Source: Gemmatimonadota bacterium (GTDB lineage: Bacteria; Gemmatimonadota; Gemmatimonadetes; Gemmatimonadales; Gemmatimonadaceae). From it: a stretch of DNA of 51,531 nucleotides. The position numbers and the translations under genes are program-made. Positions 1 through 9,112 of the stretch are shown piece after piece. Where the stretch lies: positions 1 to 51,531 of the forward strand of contig JARIEV010000008.1 in the NCBI GenBank assembly GCA_031127225.1. The letters run 5' to 3'. How positions within the stretch are numbered: the stretch's first letter is position 1; each line of letters begins with the position of its first letter. The notes below the pieces were generated by a model. The model saw nothing but the letters and a program-made list of their open reading frames with translations, was not told the DNA's origin and ran no database searches.

Positions 1-258
1 CGTCCAACGCTGCGCGGCTGGATTGAGGTCGACGCCGATGATGCGCGCGTCGTTGCCAAGAAACTGTCGCCACATATGTAGCGACCCGCCGTTCAGGACG
101 CCGATCTCGACGAACGTGACGGGGCGTCCGCGGTACCGGGTCAGCAGCTCATCGTAGATGGCGAAATAGTTCGCGTGCTTGATCGACAGGTACGGCGCGC
201 TGTCGTAGCAACGGCGGGACGATGGACCGTCGTGCAGCGGAGCCGACGGGTCGGTCAC
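1..258 (-). CDS. Class I SAM-dependent methyltransferase, partial
   Basis: The 5' part of a minus-strand gene that runs off the left edge. Read from a GTG at 258 it gives about 86 residues, including TFVEIGVLNGGSLHMW followed by RIIGVDLNP. These match motif I (E-x-G-x-x-x-G-x-S) and the acidic end of beta-2 (GVDL) of Rossmann methyltransferases of the Methyltransf_24 / CmcI type, which often modify sugars or antibiotics. The frame stays open upstream of the GTG, so the start is uncertain; the GTG is preferred because conserved sequence only begins about 25 residues later. It lies 138 bp downstream of a glycosyltransferase on the same strand, so a role in modifying a surface glycan is likely but inferred. 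Confidence 0.7.
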   Translation of the reverse strand, partial: MTDPSAPLHDGPSSRRCYDSAPYLSIKHANYFAIYDELLTRYRGRPVTFVEIGVLNGGSLHMWRQFLGNDARIIGVDLNPAAQRWT

Positions 259-396
259 CGGTGGCGCCTCAGCCACACCGTGTACCCACACCCCGTACCC
301 GCACCGGCAACCGCAGGGCGCGCCGCGGCACGGCCGCCAACTCCCCGACCAACGTGCGCGCGGTCGCGAGCAGAAACGTTCATCATGCCGGCAAAG

Positions 397-1461
397 CTAC
401 GCGCGCAGGAGCTCGTCCACCATCACGAGCACCCGCGCCGACGACAGCTCCGTCAAACACCGGTTCAACGCGCAACGGGCATACGCGCGCCCGTCATAGC
501 ACGGCGCACAGGGCAATCCGGCGGCGGCACTCGCAACCACGACCGGCATGCCGGCGGGGACGCGCTCCGCCGGCGCCGTGGGACCGAAGAGCGCCACGGC
601 TGGGGTACGCGTCAGCATCGCGAGATGCAGTGTGCCGGAGTCATGACTCACCAGCAAACGCGCGCGCGAAAGCAGCGCCACCAGCTCCAGCAGCGACGTC
701 CGTCCGACCGCCGTCTCCACGCCGGGCACCGCCGTCATGATCGCCTGACTCTCCGGCCGATCCTCCGCAGCGCCAACCAGGAGCACCCGGTGCCCCCCGT
801 CGCGCAACGCCCGCGCGAGCGTGATCCAGTGGGCGATCGGCCAGCGGCGCAGCGGGTCGTCCCGCAGCACATTGCGGGCGCCGCCGGGCGCCAGGACAAC
901 GGCACCAGCCGCCTCGCTGGCCGCGTCCACCAGCGCGGGCTCAAGCGTCAGGCGCGCCAGACAGGGTGACGATCCGTCGGCGTCGTCAACGTCGTCGGGC
1001 AAGACCAACCGGGCGTAGTCGGCGCCCATCCACTGGCCGGGACGGGGCGCACGTGGCCGGTCGTCGCGCGCGCCCAGCGCCCCCAACAGGCCGGGGCCAC
1101 GCCCATTCCGCAACGCCCGTCGCTCGCGCACCCGCACGCCCCACAGCAGGGCGTCGTATCGTGCGTCGGTGTGCGCGACCACGCCGAGGTGGTATACCGG
1201 CCCGTGCAGCCGGCGCCACACCGCCTGCAAGGCGTACGCCCGCGCGCCCCATCCGCCGCGCAGCAGCTGCGTCGTGTTCACGGGCACGACGCGATCGATG
1301 CCTGACAAGCGCGTCACCAGCGGCGCGAACGCCTCTCCCGTCACCCACGTGAGGTGTGCGTTCGGCCACCGGGAGCGGATGGCGTCCACCAGCGTGGACG
1401 CCATGACCACATCACCCAGCGCGGCCAGCTTGACGACGACGATGTGGGGGGACTCGGACAT
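397..1461 (-). CDS. Glycosyltransferase family 9 (heptosyltransferase-like)
   Basis: 354 residues, the usual size for GT9. The N-terminal half opens with a Rossmann strand (IVVVKLAALGDVVMA) like the start of ADP-heptose:LPS heptosyltransferases. The C-terminal half has the nucleotide-sugar site: LAPGGARN, RRWPIAHW, and SHDSGTLHLA followed by ALFGPTAPAER. Members transfer a heptose or other sugar from a nucleotide donor to lipopolysaccharide core on the inner face of the membrane; the sugar here cannot be told from sequence. The ATG at 1461 is supported by the conserved strand starting at once. It follows the flippase by 78 bp and precedes the methyltransferase, consistent with a surface-polysaccharide operon. 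Confidence 0.88.
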   Translation of the reverse strand: MSESPHIVVVKLAALGDVVMASTLVDAIRSRWPNAHLTWVTGEAFAPLVTRLSGIDRVVPVNTTQLLRGGWGARAYALQAVWRRLHGPVYHLGVVAHTDARYDALLWGVRVRERRALRNGRGPGLLGALGARDDRPRAPRPGQWMGADYARLVLPDDVDDADGSSPCLARLTLEPALVDAASEAAGAVVLAPGGARNVLRDDPLRRWPIAHWITLARALRDGGHRVLLVGAAEDRPESQAIMTAVPGVETAVGRTSLLELVALLSRARLLVSHDSGTLHLAMLTRTPAVALFGPTAPAERVPAGMPVVVASAAAGLPCAPCYDGRAYARCALNRCLTELSSARVLVMVDELLRA

Positions 1462-1539
1462 GCGACGAAATAAACACCGGGCGTGTGCGCCCGGGCTGGG
1501 AGACGGTTCAAAAAGCGAGGAGGGCGGCGGCCCCGTTGT

Positions 1540-2838
1540 TCACGCCGCGCCCCTGCGACGTTGCCGCCAATACCACACCACCAGCATGGTGGCCACCACG
1601 GCTTCGGCGATCACGACGCTCATGGCCATCCCGGACGCGCCGAACCGACGCGCCAGCGGCAGCGCCAGCAGCAGGTTGGTGCCGCCGGCGGCCATCGTAC
1701 CCGACAGGACGATCCGATCGTGCCCACGGGGCACCGCGAAGAAGATGCCGATGCTGGTCGCCAGCGCGATGATCGGCAGCACGAGGAGCAGCAGTCGGAA
1801 CACCGGCACCGCCGCGTCGTACCCCGGGCCCAGCAGCAGCCCCACGAACCATGGCGCCAGCGCCGCGGCGCCCGCCGCCGCCACGGCAGCGCCCGTGCCC
1901 AACACGATGACCAGGCGCGCGGCGAGCCGACTGGCGGCCGCGCGGTCCACGCCCTGCAGGTAGCTGAGTCGCGCCACCAGCACGCGGGTGACCGGGTCGA
2001 GGAGACTGACCCCCGCGCGAACGATGCGTTCGGCCCCGCCGAACATCGCCACCGTGACGGGCGATGCCACCGCGCCGATGAACAGGGTGTTGAGTTGCAT
2101 GTACAACGAGCCCGACGCCCGTGCCGCAAAGAGCGTGAGCCCATCGCGCAACACGGCCACGCCACCGGCCCATGCGCGTGGCGTCTCGCGCAGTGCCGGC
2201 AGCTCCTGCCGGAGCTGGCGGTTCAGCAGCAGGCACGCGACCACGGCCGCCAGCGCTTGGGCGCCCAGCACACGCCAGCCGTGCGACGGGTGCTGCACGA
2301 GCAGGAAGACGGCCAGCGCACCCACCACGCGTCCGGCCGTATCGATTAACACCGCGCGGTGCACCCGCTCCACGCCCAGAAAGTACCAGAGGGGCGTGAA
2401 TCCGCGCGCCAGCGCAAAGACCAGCGCGGCGGCCGCCATGCGCCAGTCAGCGGCCAACGCAGGAACGGCCGCGACGGCGCCGGCCCACACCACGAACGCC
2501 ACCGCCGCCAGCATCAGGCGGGCCGACGTTGCGTCGGCCACCGTGCGGACCAGCGGACCGTCTGCCCCCCCGGCGGCGCGCGCCTCGGCCAGCCGACGGG
2601 TCACGCTCAAGTCAAAGGCGTACTCGATGAGCAGCACCAGCCAAGTGGCGAGCGCCTGGGCCAGCAGCACCGGCCCCCACCCCTCGGGGCGCAGGACGCG
2701 CGCCAGATAGGGGACCGTGACAAAAGCGGCCGCCAACCCGGCGAGGTGGCTCCACAGCAGCACGCTGATGTTCCCCAGTAGGAACCGGGTGACAACACCG
2801 TCGCCGGCAACCGATGGGGGGGGAACCGATGCGCTCAC
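1540..2838 (-). CDS. Polysaccharide flippase, Wzx/MATE-like
   Basis: About 432 residues, almost entirely hydrophobic, with roughly 12 predicted membrane segments. The first helices read SVLLWSHLAGLAAAFVTVPY and ARVLRPEGWGPVLLAQAL, the pattern at the start of O-antigen/teichoic acid exporters (Polysacc_synt family). It should flip lipid-linked oligosaccharide across the inner membrane. The open frame extends to 3069, but that would cover the opposite-strand sulfatase signal sequence; the GTG at 2838 is the best start before the first helix, though no strong Shine-Dalgarno is visible. The C-terminus ends in a basic tail (WRQRRRGAA). It is the first gene of the minus-strand glycan locus and is divergent from the sulfatase. 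Confidence 0.8.
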   Translation of the reverse strand: MSASVPPPSVAGDGVVTRFLLGNISVLLWSHLAGLAAAFVTVPYLARVLRPEGWGPVLLAQALATWLVLLIEYAFDLSVTRRLAEARAAGGADGPLVRTVADATSARLMLAAVAFVVWAGAVAAVPALAADWRMAAAALVFALARGFTPLWYFLGVERVHRAVLIDTAGRVVGALAVFLLVQHPSHGWRVLGAQALAAVVACLLLNRQLRQELPALRETPRAWAGGVAVLRDGLTLFAARASGSLYMQLNTLFIGAVASPVTVAMFGGAERIVRAGVSLLDPVTRVLVARLSYLQGVDRAAASRLAARLVIVLGTGAAVAAAGAAALAPWFVGLLLGPGYDAAVPVFRLLLLVLPIIALATSIGIFFAVPRGHDRIVLSGTMAAGGTNLLLALPLARRFGASGMAMSVVIAEAVVATMLVVWYWRQRRRGAA

Positions 2839-2978
2839 GCGCGCAAGTTGACCGGCATCGGAGACGTCGGCAACCGTGGCGCACCATGTTCGCGGCAACG
2901 GTCGGCCAGCCGCCCGGCGGGGCCGCGGGTCATCTCGCGCTGAGTGGCGCGGGTGCCCGGCGCGGCGCACCTTGGGGC

Positions 2979-4436
2979 ATGCGCCCCTCTCTTCCCCTCC
3001 GCGTGCTGTCACGCGCCGCCATCCTGTGCGGCGCCGCCATGCTCCTGAGTAGTTGCCGGTCGTCGTCACGCGCCGAGCGCCGCGCCGACACGGATGCCCG
3101 TGCGAATGCGCCCGTCCCCCCCAACATCGTCGTCCTCCTCGCCGACGATCTCGGCATCGGGGAGCTCGGCGCCTGGGGGCAGCAGGACATCACCACGCCG
3201 CACATCGACCGCCTCGCGCGCGAAGGGCTGCGCTTCACCGAGTTCCGCTCCAGCGCCGCGGTATGCGGGCCGGCGCGCTGCTCGCTCATGATGGGACTGC
3301 ACAACGGCACGTGCCGACTGGACGACAACGACAACGATTATCTGCGTACCGCCGATATCACGCTCCCCGAGCGCTTGCACGACGCCGGCTATGTCACGGG
3401 GCTGTTCGGGAAGTGGGGACTGAGCTGGGACAGCGAGCCCGAGAGCTGGCCGAACGCGCAGGGCTTCGACGAGTTCTTCGGATATCGCGATCAGGTGCAC
3501 GCGCACAACTTCTACCCGGAGTGGCTGCTGAGTGGCACCGACTCCGTGCGCACCCGCAACGTGGTGCCGAATGCCGGACGCATGGGCGCCGGCCGCGCCA
3601 CCACGCGCCTCGATTACGCACCCACGCTCATCCGCGATCGAGCCTTCCGCTTCGTGCGCACGCATCGCGACCGTCCGTTCTTTCTGTACTGGGCCACCAA
3701 CCTCCCGCACATCAACAACGAGGGGAGCAAGGGCGAGGCCGATGGCGGCTACGAAATTCCGTCGCTCGGCGCGTACGCCGCCAAGCCATGGCCCGTGGCC
3801 AAGCAGAGCTACGCGGCGCAGGTGTCGCGCCTCGATGAAGACCTCGGCGGATTGCGTTCTCTCCTCGATTCCCTCGGCATCGCCGAGCGCACGCTGATCG
3901 TGTTTCTGTCCGACAACGGCGCCACGTTTCTGCGGCGCGCCAACGACGGGACCACCGACACCGTGGGCCGCTGGTTTAACGGCACCCAGCAGTATCGCGG
4001 CTTCAAGGGCGATCTGTACGAAGGCGGACTGCGCGTCCCCGGGATCGCGTACTGGCCCGGCCGCACCACGCCGGGCAGCGCATCGGCCATCCGCGTGGAC
4101 TTCACCGATCTGCACGCCACGCTCGTGGAGGCGGCGGGGCAAACGCCGCCGCGTGACATCAGCGGCCGCTCGTTCCTCCCCGCGCTGACCGGCACGGGCA
4201 CGCTGTCGCTGCGGCCGTATCAGGTGTGGTACTCCCCCGACCGCACGCAGTCGGCGGTGCTGGAGGGTGCATGGAAAGCCGTGTGGATGCGTGACACCAT
4301 GCAATTGTTCAATCTTCAAACAGATCCGGGCGAACGCACGGACATGGTCATGCGCGAGCCCCGCATCGCCGCGCGCCTCGACACGATTCGTCGCGCGGAA
4401 GATCGACGTCGGGTGCATCCCATACTGCCGCGATAA
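2979..4436 (+). CDS. Sulfatase lipoprotein (type I, Cys formylglycine)
   Basis: 485 residues. The ATG at 2979 gives a typical lipoprotein signal ending LLSSC, so the enzyme is probably anchored in the envelope. The arylsulfatase fold follows: NIVVLLADDLG supplies metal-binding aspartates, VCGPARCSLMMG holds the C-x-P-x-R signature with Cys96 as the residue converted to formylglycine, and GLFGKWGLSW and FLSDNGA match later conserved blocks. It should hydrolyse sulfate esters; the substrate is not evident. Maturation needs a formylglycine-generating enzyme, which is not in this window. The open frame extends upstream to 2814, but that part is basic, signal-less and overlaps the flippase. Confidence 0.9.
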   Translation: MRPSLPLRVLSRAAILCGAAMLLSSCRSSSRAERRADTDARANAPVPPNIVVLLADDLGIGELGAWGQQDITTPHIDRLAREGLRFTEFRSSAAVCGPARCSLMMGLHNGTCRLDDNDNDYLRTADITLPERLHDAGYVTGLFGKWGLSWDSEPESWPNAQGFDEFFGYRDQVHAHNFYPEWLLSGTDSVRTRNVVPNAGRMGAGRATTRLDYAPTLIRDRAFRFVRTHRDRPFFLYWATNLPHINNEGSKGEADGGYEIPSLGAYAAKPWPVAKQSYAAQVSRLDEDLGGLRSLLDSLGIAERTLIVFLSDNGATFLRRANDGTTDTVGRWFNGTQQYRGFKGDLYEGGLRVPGIAYWPGRTTPGSASAIRVDFTDLHATLVEAAGQTPPRDISGRSFLPALTGTGTLSLRPYQVWYSPDRTQSAVLEGAWKAVWMRDTMQLFNLQTDPGERTDMVMREPRIAARLDTIRRAEDRRRVHPILPR

Positions 4437-4539
4437 CGTCCTGGTGCGTGTGACGCGCCACGCCCTCCAGTTTGCTTTCTTACCTCGCGAGGCATCCGTA
4501 CCTTCTTCGTGTTGGCAGAGTCACCGAGCCAATCGCGGC

Positions 4540-4860
4540 GTCTTGATCGGCGGCACACACCTGCGCGGCAAGCGCTGGCAATACACGCTCGAGAAGCCGG
4601 ACGGCACATCGCAGCTGGTGCTGGATGTGCCGCGATATGACTTCAATTGGCAGACGTACTACTTCTTCAACGCACCGATCGACATCCCAGCGGGCGGCAA
4701 GCTGATCTCGACGGCGTGGTATGACAACTCGGCGACGAACAAGAGCAATCCCGACGCCAGCACGGACGTGAAGTGGGGCGAACAGACGTGGGAGGAGATG
4801 CAATACACCGGCTTCATGTCCACCGTCCCCAGCCGTCGTCTGAAGCCGGCCCCGAAGTAG
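4540..4860 (+). pseudogene. Remnant of a copper type II monooxygenase-like protein (C-terminal part)
   Basis: Only the last ~105 codons look like a real protein: HLRGKRWQYTLEKPDG, DVPRYDFNWQTYYFF, LISTAWYDNSATNKSNPD and WGEQTWEEMQYTGF. I recall these as the C-terminal end of bacterial proteins with an ascorbate-dependent copper monooxygenase-like domain, usually fused to cytochrome c or thioredoxin-like parts. The copper-ligand segment normally reads P-H-M-H-L-R-G-K; here it is GGTHLRGK. The open frame runs back to 4267, but that part overlaps the sulfatase end and looks like frame noise. No start codon or signal peptide precedes the homologous part, so I read it as a 5'-deleted relic. The exact left boundary is uncertain. 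Confidence 0.7.
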
Positions 4861-4867
4861 CCGCGCC

Positions 4868-5485
4868 TTAGCGCACCACCCAGTCAGCCGTCAGCATGAC
4901 GGTATCCCATCCGATGCGCAGCTCGCCACGCTGTACACCGGGTGCGGTGGACGGCATGAGCCAGATGGAAAGACTTTCCAGCGGGGTCGCGATGGTGCTC
5001 TGGCGCAGATCGATCCGCGCCGCGTCTTTCTTCGCATCATACGGCGTCGGGTTCACCGACGCCGCACCGGTCGTTTCGGCCTGCAGAATCAGCGTCCAAC
5101 CGGTGCGTGCGGGGAGCACCTGCGCGATGTAGCGTCCCTTCGGCACGTCTTTGCCGCCGATGGTCAGATCGACGTCGGTCGAGAACAGCGTGGCCCCGTT
5201 CGCACCAAGGCGCCACACGGTGCCGAACGGCACCAGGCTGTCGGTGTTGATGTGACGGCCGCGCAGATGTGGCTGCCCGTAGTCGATGCGCATCACCGCC
5301 GCCTTTCCGGCCGCGCGCTGCGCCGCCGTATCGACGAGCGTGAGCGAAACTTCGGTGATCGCACGCGTGCTGGGGGCCGCGCGGCGCGCGCCGGCCTGCG
5401 CCGCGAGTGGCGTCACGAGGGGGGCGAGGACCAGCACGGACAGGACACACGCGACGCGCAGCGGCGCCGTAAGCGGGAATTCCAT
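4868..5485 (-). CDS. DUF2911 domain protein, exported
   Basis: 205 residues from the ATG at 5485. The first ~30 residues form a signal peptide (VACVLSVLVLAPLVTPLAAQA). The rest matches DUF2911: RIDYGQPHLRGR, LVPFGTVWRLGANGAT, DLTIGGKDVPKGRYIAQVLP, and a C-terminal beta-rich half ending RIGWDTVMLTADWVVR. Proteins of this family are periplasmic or outer-membrane associated in Bacteroidota and Gemmatimonadota and have no established activity. An upstream TTG at 5530 is in frame but would put charged sequence ahead of the signal. It is convergent with the monooxygenase remnant (7-bp gap) and divergent from ppsA. Confidence 0.85.
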   Translation of the reverse strand: MEFPLTAPLRVACVLSVLVLAPLVTPLAAQAGARRAAPSTRAITEVSLTLVDTAAQRAAGKAAVMRIDYGQPHLRGRHINTDSLVPFGTVWRLGANGATLFSTDVDLTIGGKDVPKGRYIAQVLPARTGWTLILQAETTGAASVNPTPYDAKKDAARIDLRQSTIATPLESLSIWLMPSTAPGVQRGELRIGWDTVMLTADWVVR

Positions 5486-5693
5486 TGGCGGGGCGGGAGA
5501 GGGAAGAAGGACGAACGACGTACTGCTCAACTCTATCGATCTCCGGTCTTCCGCGCAGGCACCGGCGCGTGTCCGACGGCGCCGCCGGCACCGATGGGCG
5601 CAATGCAGGACGCGCCTGTCAGGGAATGCCTCTCACCGCGGCATGCATCGGCCCGTGACATTCACCGCTGAATGCATCGCCCCGGGAGACGAC

Positions 5694-8051
5694 ATGTTGC
5701 ATTGGTTCGAGGACATTACGCGCGGCGACGTGGCACGCGTCGGTGGGAAGAACGCCTCGCTGGGCGAGATGATCCGACATCTCGCCGGCGAGTGGATCCG
5801 TGTGCCGGGCGGGTTTGCCATCTCGGCCGATGCGTTCCGCCATTTCCTCGCCCACAACGCGCTCGAGCCGCTCATGCGCGAGCAGTTGGCGCGACTGCAG
5901 GCGGGCGCCCCGCTGGCCGAGGTGGGCCTCGCCATCCGCACAGCCATTGGCGGTGGCGCGCTGCCCGACGATCTCGCGGCCGCGATTCGCGAGGCGTACG
6001 GCACGTTGAGCGAGCGCAGTGGACTCGCCGCCGCACCGGTGGCCGTACGCAGTTCGGCCACCGCGGAAGACCTGCCGGAAGCGAGCTTTGCCGGACAGCA
6101 GGAGACCTTCCTCAACGTGATAGGCGCTGACCCGTTGCTCGAGGCCGTGCGAAAGTGTTTCGCGTCGCTGTACACCGACCGCGCGATCACGTATCGCGTG
6201 CATCACGGCTTCCCGCATCTCAAGGTCGCGCTGTCCGTCGGCGTCCAGCGGATGGTCCGCTCTGACATCGGCGCCGCCGGCGTGGCCTTTACGCTCGATA
6301 CCGAAACGGGGTTCCGCAATCTCGTCGTCATCGACGGCGCGTGGGGACTGGGCGAGAACATCGTGAAGGGCACGATCACGCCCGATGAATGGCGCGTCTT
6401 CAAGCCGCTGCTGGGCGATGCCACCTGCGCCCCGATCCTCGACCGCACCATCGGCCCGAAGCACCTCAAGATGGTGCTCGATGCGCACGGGACACCGACG
6501 AATGTGGAGACCACCGCCGACGAGCAGACGCGGGCGGTGCTCGACGACGCACAGGTGCTGGCGCTCGCGCGCTGGTGCGCACGCATCGAGCAGCACTACG
6601 ACATGCCGATGGACATCGAGTGGGCGCTCGACGGCGAAACGGACGAGATGTTCATCGTGCAGGCGCGCCCCGAAACGGTGCGCGCGCGTGAACAGGCGTC
6701 CACACTCACCACCTTTACGCTGGTGGGCACCGGCGCGGTGCTGGTGCACGGCGTCGCCGTGGGGCAGCGCATTGCCAGTGGCCGCGTGTTCCGCCTGGAG
6801 AGCATGGCCGAGGCCGCGCGGTTCGAGGACGGCGGGATTCTGGTGGCCCGCATGACCGACCCCGACTGGGTGCCGCTCATGAAGCGCGCCGCGGCGATCG
6901 TGACCGACGCCGGGGGACGCACCAGCCACGCCGCCATCGTGAGCCGCGAGCTCGGTATCGCTGCCATCGTGGGCGCCGGGAACGCCATGCAGGAACTGGT
7001 GGACGGGACCACCGTGACCGTGAGCTGCGCCGAGGGCCCGGTGGGTTCGGTGTACGCCGGCGCGGTCCCGTGGCGCGAGACCAAGGTGGATCTCTCGGCC
7101 ATCCGTGAAACGCGCACCCAGATCATGCTCAACGTGGCCGACCCGGAAACCGCGATGCGCTGGTGGCGCCTCCCCACCCGTGGCGTGGGACTCGCGCGCA
7201 TCGAGTTCGTGATCGAACACATGGTGAAGGCGCACCCCATGGCGCTGTTGCATCCCGAGCAGGTGGACGCCGCAGACCGCGCACAGATCGCCGCGCTCAC
7301 CGCCGGATACGCTGACCCCGCCGAGTATTTCGTGGACCGCATGGCCGCCGGTGTGGCGGTAATCGCGGCCTCGCAGTGGCCGCATCCCGTGGTCGTGCGT
7401 TTCAGCGACTTCAAGACCAACGAGTACGCCGGTCTGCTGGGCGGGCGGACGTTCGAGCCCACCGAGGAGAATCCGATGCTCGGCTTCCGCGGCGCGTCCC
7501 GCTACTACAGCGATCGCTATCGTGAAGGATTTGGCCTCGAGTGCCGGGCCATCCGCCGCGTGCGCGAACAGATCGGCCTGCGCAACGTGGTCGTGATGAT
7601 CCCCTTCTGCCGCACGCTCGACGAGGCCGATCTGGTGCTCGCCGAACTCGCCACGCACGGACTCGTGCGCGGGCTGCGCGGACTGGAAGTGTACGTGATG
7701 GCGGAGATTCCCAGCAACGTGATCCTGGCACGGGAGTTCGGCGCACGCTTCGACGGCTTCAGTATCGGCAGCAATGATCTCACGCAGCTCACGCTGGGTG
7801 TGGACCGTGACAACGCGCTGCTCACCGCGCTGTTCGACGAGCGGAATCCCGCCGTGATGCGCTCGATCGAGCATCTCATCCGCGAGGCGCACGCGGTGGG
7901 GTGCAAGGTCGGTATCTGCGGGCAGGCGCCCAGCGACCATCCGGAATTCGCCGAGTTTCTTGTGCGCGCCGGCATCGATTCGATCTCACTCAACCCCGAC
8001 AGCGTGGTACCGGTGCTGACCCGTGTGGCGGCGCTGGAAGCCACGCCGTAA
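5694..8051 (+). CDS. ppsA: Phosphoenolpyruvate synthase
   Basis: 785 residues, the normal length. It converts pyruvate, ATP and water to phosphoenolpyruvate, AMP and phosphate (EC 2.7.9.2), feeding gluconeogenesis. The ATP-grasp domain covers roughly residues 1-340 (VGGKNASLGEM, VRSSATAEDLPEASFAGQQET). The swivelling phosphohistidine domain has GGRTSHAAIVSRELG, with His412 the phosphorylated residue. The C-terminal barrel has VRFSDFKTNEY, FSIGSNDLTQ and KVGICGQAPSDHP, with Cys742 the catalytic acid. The ATG at 5694 is preceded by GGGAGA at a suitable distance. The upstream open frame to 5286 is antisense to the DUF2911 gene and is excluded. An SDR follows 25 bp downstream, probably on the same transcript. 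Confidence 0.95.
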   Translation: MLHWFEDITRGDVARVGGKNASLGEMIRHLAGEWIRVPGGFAISADAFRHFLAHNALEPLMREQLARLQAGAPLAEVGLAIRTAIGGGALPDDLAAAIREAYGTLSERSGLAAAPVAVRSSATAEDLPEASFAGQQETFLNVIGADPLLEAVRKCFASLYTDRAITYRVHHGFPHLKVALSVGVQRMVRSDIGAAGVAFTLDTETGFRNLVVIDGAWGLGENIVKGTITPDEWRVFKPLLGDATCAPILDRTIGPKHLKMVLDAHGTPTNVETTADEQTRAVLDDAQVLALARWCARIEQHYDMPMDIEWALDGETDEMFIVQARPETVRAREQASTLTTFTLVGTGAVLVHGVAVGQRIASGRVFRLESMAEAARFEDGGILVARMTDPDWVPLMKRAAAIVTDAGGRTSHAAIVSRELGIAAIVGAGNAMQELVDGTTVTVSCAEGPVGSVYAGAVPWRETKVDLSAIRETRTQIMLNVADPETAMRWWRLPTRGVGLARIEFVIEHMVKAHPMALLHPEQVDAADRAQIAALTAGYADPAEYFVDRMAAGVAVIAASQWPHPVVVRFSDFKTNEYAGLLGGRTFEPTEENPMLGFRGASRYYSDRYREGFGLECRAIRRVREQIGLRNVVVMIPFCRTLDEADLVLAELATHGLVRGLRGLEVYVMAEIPSNVILAREFGARFDGFSIGSNDLTQLTLGVDRDNALLTALFDERNPAVMRSIEHLIREAHAVGCKVGICGQAPSDHPEFAEFLVRAGIDSISLNPDSVVPVLTRVAALEATP

Positions 8052-8076
8052 CAACCCACCTTCACCGGAGCACCTC

Positions 8077-8835
8077 ATGGGCGTCCTGCAGAACAGAGTC
8101 GTGATCGTCACCGGCGCGGCCAATGGAATCGGCAAGGCTATTGCGCAGCGGTTTGCCGCCGAGGGCGCCCGCGTCGTGGTGTCCGATCTCGATGCGGCGC
8201 ACGGCGAAGCGCTCGTGCAAGCCATCACCGCCGGTGGCGGACACGCGATCTTTGTGCGGGCCGATGTGTCGCTCGAGAGCGCCGTCCGGACGTTGTTCGC
8301 GCGGACCATCGAGACGTACGGTGGCGTGCACATCCTGGTCAACAACGCCGGCATCGAGGGGGACAGCGCCCCCATCGGCGAGTACGACCTCGCACAGTTC
8401 GATCACGTGCTGGGCGTGAACGTGCGTGGGGTGTTCCTAGGCATGCGCGCAGCGCTCGCGCACATGGTGCCGGCCGGCGGCGGCGTGATTCTCAACATGG
8501 CCTCGGTGGCCGGCCTGAAGGGCTTTACCAATCTGGCCCCGTACACGGCGTCGAAGCACGCCGTGGTGGGCCTCACCAAGTGCGCTGCCCTGGAGTACGC
8601 CACGCAGCACATCCGCGTGAACGCGATCTGCCCCGGCGCGGTGGTCACCGACATGATCCATCGCATCGCGAAGCACGATCCTGCCGCCGAAGAGGGCTTT
8701 GCCAAGCTGCAGCCCATCGGCCGCATGGGCACGCCGGAGGAGATTGCGGAGGTGGCGCTGTTCTTGTGTTCCGACGCGGCCAGTTTTCTCACCGGTGTCG
8801 CGCTCCCCGCCGACGGCGGGATTATGGCCGGCTAG
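8077..8835 (+). CDS. Short-chain dehydrogenase/reductase (classical SDR)
   Basis: 252 residues. The cofactor motif is TGAANGIGKAIA with SDLDAAHG at the end of beta-2; an aspartate there favours NAD over NADP. The catalytic set is intact: NNAGIEG, Ser143 in MASVAG, Tyr156 and Lys160 in YTASKH, then the PGAVVTDM loop. Length and motifs fit FabG-like or sugar/alcohol dehydrogenase members; substrate unknown. The start is supported by CCGGAG upstream. It follows ppsA by 25 bp. Its last 14 bp overlap, tail to tail, the end of the acyl carrier protein gene on the other strand, so the two transcripts converge. Confidence 0.92.
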   Translation: MGVLQNRVVIVTGAANGIGKAIAQRFAAEGARVVVSDLDAAHGEALVQAITAGGGHAIFVRADVSLESAVRTLFARTIETYGGVHILVNNAGIEGDSAPIGEYDLAQFDHVLGVNVRGVFLGMRAALAHMVPAGGGVILNMASVAGLKGFTNLAPYTASKHAVVGLTKCAALEYATQHIRVNAICPGAVVTDMIHRIAKHDPAAEEGFAKLQPIGRMGTPEEIAEVALFLCSDAASFLTGVALPADGGIMAG

Positions 8836-9112
8836 CGCCGCGCGCGTCGAGATACGCCAGCAGGCCGTCCAGCGTGGCCACCTGCGCGTAGTCGCGCTCC
8901 GGAATGTCCACGCCCGTGGCGTGCTGCAGCGCAATCAGGAAGTGCAGGTAGTCCACCGAATCGATGTCCACCTGCGCGCGCAGCGGGCGATCGCCGGCCA
9001 GCGTGGCGCCGTCCACCTCCGGTGCTACGGTGGCCAGCGCAGCGAGCACGTGCGTGCGCCACAGCGTCGGTGCGCTGCCGGTGGGTGGTGCGACTGGGTG
9101 CGGCTCGTTCAC
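8822..9112 (-). CDS. Acyl carrier protein
   Basis: 96 residues, slightly long for an ACP because of a proline-rich N-terminal tail of ~16 residues. The four-helix core follows; DIDSVDYLHFLIAL is the phosphopantetheine attachment region with Ser52 as the modified residue (usual motif D-S-L; here D-S-V). The GTG start at 9112 overlaps the TGA of the E2 gene as GTGA, showing translational coupling. An ACP as the last gene of a 2-oxoacid dehydrogenase operon suggests it receives or carries an acyl group made there, but this is inference. No ketosynthase or phosphopantetheinyl transferase is present in the window. Confidence 0.85.
   Translation of the reverse strand: MNEPHPVAPPTGSAPTLWRTHVLAALATVAPEVDGATLAGDRPLRAQVDIDSVDYLHFLIALQHATGVDIPERDYAQVATLDGLLAYLDARGASRP

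Noticed and set aside
5619-7940. 773-codon minus-strand open frame opposite ppsA
   Set aside because: A typical high-GC antisense shadow: His/Arg/Gly-rich, no domain, fully covered by the well-conserved PEP synthase.
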